DNA of 64,000 nucleotides from positions 930,001-994,000 of the forward strand of contig NZ_BMGT01000002.1 in assembly GCF_014640335.1 (NCBI RefSeq), written 5' to 3'. This DNA comes from Edaphobacter dinghuensis (GTDB lineage: Bacteria; Acidobacteriota; Terriglobia; Terriglobales; Acidobacteriaceae). The notes under the pieces were generated by a model. That model was not told where the DNA came from and did no database searches. It saw only the letters and a program-made list of their open reading frames with translations. Position 1 is the first letter of the stretch; each line of letters opens with the position of its first letter. A program made the translations under genes and the position numbers. This document shows, piece after piece, positions 10,627 to 17,101 of the stretch.

Positions 10627-13101
10627 TTAGTTGCCGCCAATCCTGATCTTCAGACCGGTGCGGAAGGTGAAGGGCAAGCCAGGATAGCCGATGGGACCAA
10701 TGTGCTGCTGGCTGAGCAGATTGCCGAACTGGCTGAAGATGGTGACGTGATTGGTGGCAGCGAAGAGGAAGTTGGCGTCGAGCTTGGCATAGCCGAAGTC
10801 CAGATCGCGGTTGGGAAGAATAAGGCTGTTGCCAAAGTTGGGATCGAAGCCGTCGAGGTAGGTGGAGTCGTCAGAGCGGCTGGCGAGCGCCCCCTTGAGG
10901 GCTGCGGAGAATTTGCTGGTGGTGTACTGTGCGGTGAAGAAGCCAGTGTGCGGTGGGCGACGGAAGGGGCGAGCACCGATCAGGGGGCTCTCGGCTCCAA
11001 TGGCGATGCCGGGAAGGTTGGGATTCTCCGTGGGGTTGCCGGTGTTGGCCGCGATGGCGTCACCGGAGAACGACTGGATCACAACAGCGTCGAGGTAGGT
11101 ATAACCGCCACGCAGGAAGATGTGGCGAGTAGGCTGGTATTGCAACTCGGTTTCGAGGCCCTGTGCGCGGAAGGCCAGCGAGTTGAGATAAGCCGAGAAG
11201 AGGCCGGAGACCACGCTGGGCGGCAGGCCGAAGTATTGCGTCAGTGCGCCTGACTGCACGCCTTCCAACTGATGATCGAAGATGTTGTGGAAGTAGCCTG
11301 CCTTGAGGATGAGCTTCTCGCTGAGGATGTTCTGGTCGATGCCGATGTCGTAGGTGCGTGAGCGCTCCGCACCGACCGGGGTGATGTGATACTGCGCGAT
11401 GGCTGAGGTATTCCCGGCCAGTTCCAACTGCTTGTAGAGGCTCTGGAACTCGATGGCAAGGTTTGGCTCCTGAACGCCGGTGGCGACGTTGGCGCGAAGC
11501 TTGGTTCCTTTGAACCAGCCGTTGCCGGAGCGAACAGGAACATACGAGAGGCCGATGCGCGGTGTTCCGGCTACGCCGTAAAGATGGTTCTTTTCGATTG
11601 CACCGCCAAGGGAGTAGAAGAGACGGCTTTTGATATCGCCCTGAAATTGAAGGGTGTACTGATAGTTGGTGCGCTTGGTGATCTCGTCCTCGCCGAAGTC
11701 AGGCTCGACGAAGCTGCCGCGCTCGTTCTCGTAACGGAAGCCGAAGAGGGCAGTGAGGTGGTGGGTGAAGGCGTAGTCGGATTGGTAGTAGAGCTCGTCG
11801 CGGTTGGAGGCGGAGTCTTCGTTGGGTAGAAAGAAGGACGCCTGCCCGGTAGCGGTATATCCGTTGGCTCCGCGAATGGTGACGTTATTGCCGAAGTATT
11901 CGGTGAAGACGTCGCCGCCGCCAAAGTCATAAGTGATAGGCTCGCCGACGTTGGTGAACTGGTGCTCCTGCTCGCGCTTGCGGGCGATTCCGTAGCGGAC
12001 AAGGTTATGCCATTTGCTCTGGAGCGCACGGTTTTCGAGGGTGAGGCCGGAGTAGATGTCCTGATCGCCCTGCTTGCCGTCCGAGGAGATGCCGTAGAAG
12101 TCATGCGCGCTGGGCAGACCGCTGGCCGAAACAGCATTGCGCAAAGTGAAGCGAGCCTGCGTGTTGGCAGTGATGTTGAAGCCGAGGTTCGCTACCGAAG
12201 TGGCGGAGTGGAACCTGTCCAGAGGCAGCGCGTTGGAGCTGTCGAAGCGTGAGAAGGCACCATAGTAGTCGAGACGGTTCCATGCACCGCTGAGGGCAGC
12301 TTCGTTGCGATAGGTGTGGAAGTTACCGGCGTCGCCCGAGTAGTTGAGCGCAGGGCGAAGAGAGTTGCCGCGTGGGCTGTTGAGGCTGACAACAGAAGCT
12401 CCGGCGTCAGAACCGTAGAGGACGCTATTGGGACCGCGGTAGAACTCAAATCCGGTAAGGCCGGTTGAGGAGACATTGCCGAAGTCGAAGACCCCGCCCA
12501 CGTCTTCAGCGGGAATGCCGTCGATGAGCACCTTGTTGGCCGTGGAGTTGCCGCCGCGAACGAAGAGCGAGGTAGCCCCGCCGTATTGACCGGTCTGAAC
12601 GGCAGCCGCGCCGGGAGATTGGCGAAGGTCATCGACGATGCCGACCTGGGTGACGAGATCAGACTGTGGGATGAGCGTGACTGGCGAGCTGACCTGCTGG
12701 ATCGGTGTAGGGATTCCGGTGGCAGTGACCGTGACAGCGGTGGTAACGGAGGCAATCTCGAGGGTGACGTTGCGGGTGACAACATCGGTGCGACCGCCGT
12801 AGAAATCCTGGCCGATATTAGGCGTGAAGGTACGCGCCGAGGTAAGCAGAAGGAAGCGTCCCGGCGCGGTGCTGCGAATCTCAAAGGAGCCATCGAGGCC
12901 GGTAAGCGAGGCGGCGATGGCGCTCTTACCCTGAATCAGTTGGACACGGGCTCCGGCGACGGCGGCGCCGAGCGGGTCGGTAACAGTGCCGCGAACGATG
13001 ACGGCGCGAGCGCAAGGCGCGGCAAGAAACAGGATGGCGGCGAGTGCAGCGAGCGTGCGAAGAGATGACGCTGCCGCGGAACGGTGCAGAGGTGCAGACA
13101 T
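10627..13101 (-). CDS. TonB-dependent receptor, probable cobalamin/corrinoid transporter
   Basis: Outer-membrane receptor of 824 residues. ATG at 13101 is preceded by GGAGGAG; a longer in-frame ORF to 13182 lies inside the riboswitch and is rejected. Order: signal peptide (to about residue 33), carboxypeptidase-regulatory-like domain (VIVRGTVTDPLGAAVAGARV, residues 34-115), plug (LFVRGGNSTANKVLIDGIP near 180), then a beta-barrel to the C-terminus. The cobalamin riboswitch directly upstream makes it a BtuB-like B12 importer by inference. The barrel ends in GLKIRIGGN and lacks the usual terminal aromatic residue. No ABC transporter or cobalamin genes adjoin. Confidence 0.88.
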   Translation of the reverse strand: MSAPLHRSAAASSLRTLAALAAILFLAAPCARAVIVRGTVTDPLGAAVAGARVQLIQGKSAIAASLTGLDGSFEIRSTAPGRFLLLTSARTFTPNIGQDFYGGRTDVVTRNVTLEIASVTTAVTVTATGIPTPIQQVSSPVTLIPQSDLVTQVGIVDDLRQSPGAAAVQTGQYGGATSLFVRGGNSTANKVLIDGIPAEDVGGVFDFGNVSSTGLTGFEFYRGPNSVLYGSDAGASVVSLNSPRGNSLRPALNYSGDAGNFHTYRNEAALSGAWNRLDYYGAFSRFDSSNALPLDRFHSATSVANLGFNITANTQARFTLRNAVSASGLPSAHDFYGISSDGKQGDQDIYSGLTLENRALQSKWHNLVRYGIARKREQEHQFTNVGEPITYDFGGGDVFTEYFGNNVTIRGANGYTATGQASFFLPNEDSASNRDELYYQSDYAFTHHLTALFGFRYENERGSFVEPDFGEDEITKRTNYQYTLQFQGDIKSRLFYSLGGAIEKNHLYGVAGTPRIGLSYVPVRSGNGWFKGTKLRANVATGVQEPNLAIEFQSLYKQLELAGNTSAIAQYHITPVGAERSRTYDIGIDQNILSEKLILKAGYFHNIFDHQLEGVQSGALTQYFGLPPSVVSGLFSAYLNSLAFRAQGLETELQYQPTRHIFLRGGYTYLDAVVIQSFSGDAIAANTGNPTENPNLPGIAIGAESPLIGARPFRRPPHTGFFTAQYTTSKFSAALKGALASRSDDSTYLDGFDPNFGNSLILPNRDLDFGYAKLDANFLFAATNHVTIFSQFGNLLSQQHIGPIGYPGLPFTFRTGLKIRIGGN

Positions 13102-13110
13102 GAGTGAAGC

Positions 13111-13134
13111 TCCTCCATTCCCCCCTCGGGAATG
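13111..13134 (-). promoter_or_regulatory. Shine-Dalgarno-adjacent hairpin, likely riboswitch expression platform
   Basis: In the mRNA sense, CAUUCCC (13134-13128) can pair with GGGAAUG (13122-13116), which runs directly into the Shine-Dalgarno GGAGGA (13116-13111) of the TonB receptor. The stem lies between the B12 aptamer and the start codon, so it is placed to couple ligand binding to ribosome access. This is structural inference. Confidence 0.5.
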
Positions 13135-13147
13135 TGGTTGATGTACG

Positions 13148-13360
13148 CAGACGGAACCGGTCTCCTGACTGACGCGATGCATGATGGCCGTGGGGCTTGG
13201 CTGCTTCCCTTCCCAATGCGCTACGGCATCAGTGGGAGCGGCTGGCTGGCATTCACGCAGCGATAGTACGGCTGCGTGCGCGAATCACAGTTGCGGGGCA
13301 GTGGCGGAGTCTCACCGCGCTTCCCGAGCATTCCGAATCGGGACAAAGGGTTTAGGTGGA
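13148..13360 (-). ncRNA. Cobalamin riboswitch aptamer
   Basis: On the minus strand the leader of the TonB-receptor gene carries the hallmark B12-riboswitch elements in order: GGGAAGCGCGGTGAGACTCC and then GCCACTGCCCCGCAACTGTG at about 13326-13285, and the B12-box-like AGTCAGGAGACCGG at about 13171-13157. The distance between them and to the start codon is normal for this class. It binds adenosylcobalamin (or a related form) and lowers expression of the importer when B12 is plentiful. Boundaries are approximate. Confidence 0.9.
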
Positions 13361-13490
13361 ACGGCTGGAGATACGATGCCACGCCGCAGGAGAAAAAGGG
13401 TGAGGCTTAAGTTTGAGGCATCGATAGGTGGAAGTCAAAATGAATGCATAGCCCGAATGCGGATCGACAAGGTCCTGTCGCTTGCGGCCT

Positions 13491-13976
13491 TCAGGATTCA
13501 GGGGTATCCGGCTGATAGGGACCGCCGGGAACGCCCCAGTTCCAGGCGGGCATCGGCGCATCGCTGACTGGGGTATCGGCAGGGAGCGCCGAGTTGATAA
13601 CGGCGAGGCGAGAACCCCACTCGAGGTAGGCGACGAGAGCAGAACGAAACTCTGGGTCGGAGGGAAGTTCCAGCTCGTCTGCGGTTTCAAGCAGGAGGCC
13701 AACCCAGCGGTGGCGTTGCTGCTCCGTGATGCCCCGCCCCAGGTGGTGACGGATCATGGCAGCGTGTCCACCGTGAAGTCTGGAGTAATCGTCGGGACCA
13801 CCCAGTACCTCGGCGATGAACTGGGCCACATGCTGGAAGTGCTCCTTCGGCATCTGAGCGAAGAGAGGCTCAAGAATAGGGTCGGAAGGAACCTTCTCAT
13901 AGAAGCGGTCGATGAGCCGATTGAGGGGCTCTGCGCCGCCTAGCCATTCGTAAAGGGTGGGGACTTTGGAGGCCAT
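13491..13976 (-). CDS. Group II truncated haemoglobin
   Basis: A 161-residue globin (2-over-2 fold). Start at ATG 13976 is taken; a GTG at 14000 would add eight residues but overlaps the only purine-rich stretch, so the start is uncertain. Typical trHbO features: LYEWLGGAEPLNRLIDRFYE with the B10 Tyr, LHGGHAAMIRHHLGRGI holding the proximal histidine, and the group II Trp in QQRHRWVGLL. A 30-residue Pro-rich tail (MPAWNWGVPGGPY) extends past the globin fold. Likely roles are O2/NO or peroxide chemistry. Downstream of, and on the same strand as, the quinone oxidoreductase. Confidence 0.9.
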   Translation of the reverse strand: MASKVPTLYEWLGGAEPLNRLIDRFYEKVPSDPILEPLFAQMPKEHFQHVAQFIAEVLGGPDDYSRLHGGHAAMIRHHLGRGITEQQRHRWVGLLLETADELELPSDPEFRSALVAYLEWGSRLAVINSALPADTPVSDAPMPAWNWGVPGGPYQPDTPES

Positions 13977-14015
13977 GGCTGAAATTTTAGCGCGATCCAC
14001 CTCCGTGGTCGATTC

Positions 14016-14981
14016 TTATGGAATAAGAAGCAGCTTTCCCGTAGTGATGCGGGCTTCGAGATCACGATGAGCGTGGGCCGCGTCGGCAAGTGGATACGTG
14101 TGCTCGAGCCGAAGCTTGAGTGTGCCGTCGGCGACGGCATTAAGGACAGCGCCTGCTCGGAGCTCGAGCTCTGCGCGACTGGCAATATAGTCCTTGAGAG
14201 TGGGCCGGGTGATGTAGAGCGAGCCGAGACCGGAGAGCCTGATGAGATCAAAGGGCGGCACTGGGCCGCTGGAAGCGCCGAACAGCACCAGGGTTCCGCG
14301 CGGACGAAGAACCTCGAGCGATTTGTCGAATGTAGACTTGCCAACGGAGTCATAGACAGCGTGCAGACCGGCGGAGCACATCTTTTTGATCTTCGCTGCG
14401 AAGTCTTCTTTGGTGTAGAGGATCACTTCATCGGCACCGGCGGCACGGGCAAGATCGGCCTTCTCATCGTTGGAGACAGTGGTGTAAACGCGTGCCCCAA
14501 GCAACTTCGCCATCTGAATAAAGAGAAGCCCTACACCACCGGCTCCGGCATGGATGAGGACCTCGTCATCTCTGCGTATGGGATAGGTGGAATATGCGAG
14601 GTAATGGGCGGTCATCCCCTGCAACATGGCTCCGGCTGCCTGCTGAAAGCTGACCCCGTCGGGGATGATAACCAGGCGGTCGGCGGGAGCAACGGCCAAC
14701 TGGGCGTAAGTTCCAGGAATGGAGCACCAGGCGACCCGGTCTCCGGCCTTTACCGTCGTGACGTTGTCTCCAATCGCCACAACCGTTCCCGCAGCCTCCT
14801 GCCCGAGAGTGTAAGGCAGCTTCGCCGGATAGCGGCCTTCGCGGAAATAAACGTCAATGAAGTTGACGCCTGAAGCTTCAAGACGGACAAGAGCTTCGCC
14901 GGGGCCGGGAGCCGGTGTGGGGAGATCGCGAAGAACGAGAGCGTCGGGGCCGCCGGGAGCGAGAATCTGGATGGCTTGCAT
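14016..14981 (-). CDS. qorA: NADPH:quinone oxidoreductase (zeta-crystallin family)
   Basis: Zinc-free medium-chain dehydrogenase/reductase of 321 residues that reduces quinones or alkenals with NADPH. The N-terminal GroES-like part has SGVNFIDVYFREGRYP, the family marker, and LPYTLGQEAAGTV. The nucleotide fold contains VLIHAGAGGVGLLFIQMAK (residues ~140-158) with the AxxGVG dinucleotide motif, and CSAGLHAVYDSVGKSTF. No Cys/His zinc ligands are at the usual alcohol-dehydrogenase positions. No clear Shine-Dalgarno is seen. Sits 39 bases before the truncated haemoglobin gene on the same strand, so the two may be co-transcribed as a redox pair. Confidence 0.88.
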   Translation of the reverse strand: MQAIQILAPGGPDALVLRDLPTPAPGPGEALVRLEASGVNFIDVYFREGRYPAKLPYTLGQEAAGTVVAIGDNVTTVKAGDRVAWCSIPGTYAQLAVAPADRLVIIPDGVSFQQAAGAMLQGMTAHYLAYSTYPIRRDDEVLIHAGAGGVGLLFIQMAKLLGARVYTTVSNDEKADLARAAGADEVILYTKEDFAAKIKKMCSAGLHAVYDSVGKSTFDKSLEVLRPRGTLVLFGASSGPVPPFDLIRLSGLGSLYITRPTLKDYIASRAELELRAGAVLNAVADGTLKLRLEHTYPLADAAHAHRDLEARITTGKLLLIP

Positions 14982-15221
14982 TCTGAATTGGATGCCGTCA
15001 GAGATGATTCTACTGTGTTTTTTTGAGCAAGGCGGACAGAGGAAAAGAGCGGGGGATGGGCCTAGATTTAGATAGCGCCTGCTCTTTGCGGCATGGTATT
15101 TTGCGTGATGATCGCAGGCTGCGAGACGCCGTGTTCTCAGGCGTCGTTGGTGGACCTCTCCCGGTTTTGAACTTTATCTGTAAATTTGCGCATAATATAC
15201 AGGTCCTTCTGAGGTGTACGG

Positions 15222-15755
15222 ATGCGGTATGGGCTAAGTTGTGGGCTGGCACGTGGGCTATGGGCTGGATTGCTGACCGCCGGGTTGGCGACAGGGATTC
15301 TGGGATGCCATGGGAAGGCGGAGCCATCCATTACCGGGGTGCCCTCGGAGCAACCGACGGTGCTGGCCGCCAAGGGTGCCGCTGCAATTGCTTCTATCTG
15401 TTCCCGGCAATCGTTCGCCACGGCGAAAGCGGGCGTAATCGCCGGAGAAACCAAATTGCGCGAAGACGTCTTCGAGATGCGCGATCCCGTATCGTATACA
15501 GTCATTCCCTACCGGTTGGGAGCTACCGTGAGACTGGAAACGATGCTGCGACAGCAAGCAGCGGCTCCGGGACACCCCAACGATCAGGCACAGTGCATGA
15601 GAGACTTTGCCGATCACCTGAAGGGACTAAGCGATCCGCTGGTGGCAGCGGCGAAGAACCAGGACCAGGTAGACGTACTGGCCTTCAAGGACGCCGAAAA
15701 AGAGGCCCAGCAGGAGATCGAGTCGCAGGAAGAGATCGAGAAGGACACCAAGTAA
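15222..15755 (+). CDS. Small lipoprotein of unknown function
   Basis: A 177-residue predicted lipoprotein. The N-terminus is a signal peptide ending in a lipobox TGILGC (Cys29). The mature part is hydrophilic, contains one further Cys pair (ICSRQ and QCMRD) and ends in a strongly charged Glu/Lys coiled-coil-like tail (KDAEKEAQQEIESQEEIEK). TGAGGTG stands upstream of the ATG. I recognise no domain. It is transcribed alone, convergent with the GT2 gene. Confidence 0.75.
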   Translation: MRYGLSCGLARGLWAGLLTAGLATGILGCHGKAEPSITGVPSEQPTVLAAKGAAAIASICSRQSFATAKAGVIAGETKLREDVFEMRDPVSYTVIPYRLGATVRLETMLRQQAAAPGHPNDQAQCMRDFADHLKGLSDPLVAAAKNQDQVDVLAFKDAEKEAQQEIESQEEIEKDTK

Positions 15756-15788
15756 CCTCAAGCCTCGGCAACTTTATTGCAAAAAGAA

Positions 15789-15825
15789 CATAGCCCCTGT
15801 CAGTTTGATCAGGGGCTTTGCTATG
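15789..15825. terminator. Bidirectional terminator hairpin
   Basis: AGCCCCTG (15792-15799) pairs with CAGGGGCT (15810-15817) around a ten-base loop, with the flanking CATAG and CTATG extending the pairing. A-run before and T-rich segment after. Lies between the convergent lipoprotein and GT2 genes. Confidence 0.75.
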
Positions 15826-15848
15826 TATGCAATTTGGATGCAGCAACT

Positions 15849-16871
15849 TTACTGAAGCAGACTCTCTTCGGAGCGGAGCCGGATGACCCGGTCTACAGCA
15901 TAAGGAGCGCGGTGGGCTGCGGTGAAGTAGTGGCGAACCTGCAACTCGCCGAGGAGGCCAATGCCAATCATCTGAACACCAGCGAGGATCAAAATACCGG
16001 CGATCACAAAGATGGGGCCATGCTGATCCATAATTGGCTGGCCGCTGAGCAGCTTGAGGATGAACAGCCAGATGGCAAGGCCCGAGCCGGTAGCCACGCC
16101 CAGCGCGCCGATGGTTCCGAAGAAGTGCAGCGGTCGGGTCATGTACTTCAACAGGAAACGGATCGTCAGCAGGTCGAAGAAGACGCGGAAGGTACGGGAG
16201 ATGCCGTAGTGGCTCTTACCGAACTCGCGGGCAGGATTGGAGATCGGAATCTCGCAGATGCTGGCGCCGTACCACGAAGCGAGCGCAGGGATAAAGCGGT
16301 GCATCTCGCCGTAGAGCGGGATATTTTGAATGACCTCGCGACGATACGCCTTGAAGGTGGTTCCAAAGTCATGGATGTTGACGCCGCTGAGCGTCGCCAT
16401 CAACCAGTTAGCCGCGCGTGAGGGGATGCGGCGCATGATGAAGTTATCACCGCGGTGAGAGCGCCAGCCGCTAACGACGTCATAGCCCTCTTCGAGCTTG
16501 GCAAGGAAGTTGGGGATCTCGTCGGGATTGTGCTGCAGATCGCCATCCATGGCGAGGATGTAGTCACCGGTGGCATGATCGAAGCCGGCGGCGAGCGCCG
16601 AGGTCTGGCCGAAGTTGCGGCGAAGCTTAACGACAAGGACGCGGCTGTCTACCGCGGCTATCTCTTCGAGCAGGCGATAGGTGCGATCGCGCGAGCCGTC
16701 GTCGACGAAGACCAGTTCAAAGCTGTCGCCGACATGCTCCATGATGGCCTTGAGGCGATCGTAGAGCGTGGTGACATTGTCTTCTTCGTTATGAAAGGGA
16801 ACGACGATGGAATATTTCGACACGATGTTAATGATACTCCCCAAGTAGAGCGGCCTGTGTTGTTTAGACAT
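15849..16871 (-). CDS. GT2 glycosyltransferase, dolichol-phosphate-mannose-synthase-like
   Basis: A 340-residue membrane-bound family 2 glycosyltransferase of the ArnC/GtrB type, which moves a sugar from a nucleotide donor to a polyprenyl phosphate at the inner membrane. GT-A domain: YSIVVPFHNEEDNV (residues ~20-33), FVDDGSRDRT with the first Asp pair, MDGDLQHNPDEIP as the DxD region. Two C-terminal membrane helices (GTIGALGVATGSGLAIWLFIL and GPIFVIAGILILAGVQMIGIG) follow. An alternative start is GTG at the VSKYS position (residue 18), which would give a more typical N-terminus. Confidence 0.9.
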   Translation of the reverse strand: MSKQHRPLYLGSIINIVSKYSIVVPFHNEEDNVTTLYDRLKAIMEHVGDSFELVFVDDGSRDRTYRLLEEIAAVDSRVLVVKLRRNFGQTSALAAGFDHATGDYILAMDGDLQHNPDEIPNFLAKLEEGYDVVSGWRSHRGDNFIMRRIPSRAANWLMATLSGVNIHDFGTTFKAYRREVIQNIPLYGEMHRFIPALASWYGASICEIPISNPAREFGKSHYGISRTFRVFFDLLTIRFLLKYMTRPLHFFGTIGALGVATGSGLAIWLFILKLLSGQPIMDQHGPIFVIAGILILAGVQMIGIGLLGELQVRHYFTAAHRAPYAVDRVIRLRSEESLLQ

Positions 16872-17041
16872 GTTCGAATAAGGTACGGTTGCAGATTTTT
16901 TAGCTGACAGAACATTTGTTGTTGATCAGCGCAAAACACTCGCTTCAGAGATCCCCGCAAAGTGGCCTCTCTTCAACTGGAACCGTACCGATATTTGAAC
17001 GACGAAGCGATGGCCGCAAAATGGGTCTTATCCATTCAAAA

Positions 17042-17071
17042 CAGGGACTTTACCGAGCGGTAAAGTCCCTG
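17042..17071 (-). terminator. Terminator of the S53 peptidase gene
   Basis: A perfect 13-bp inverted repeat, CAGGGACTTTACC (17042-17054) and its complement (17059-17071), loop GAGC. On the minus strand it is followed by TTTTG. It stands 30 bases past the stop of the peptidase gene. Confidence 0.85.
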
Positions 17072-17101
17072 CCTGTCGGAACAAAAACAGCTTGTGTTGC
17101 G

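Noticed and set aside
13102..13182. 27-residue N-terminal extension of the TonB receptor
   Set aside because: It runs through the cobalamin riboswitch and expression hairpin; the ATG at 13101 has a good ribosome site and gives a normal signal peptide.
15023..15793. 256-codon plus-strand ORF overlapping the small lipoprotein in another frame
   Set aside because: The lipoprotein frame has a proper signal peptide, lipobox and Shine-Dalgarno; the other frame is Arg/Gly-rich noise.
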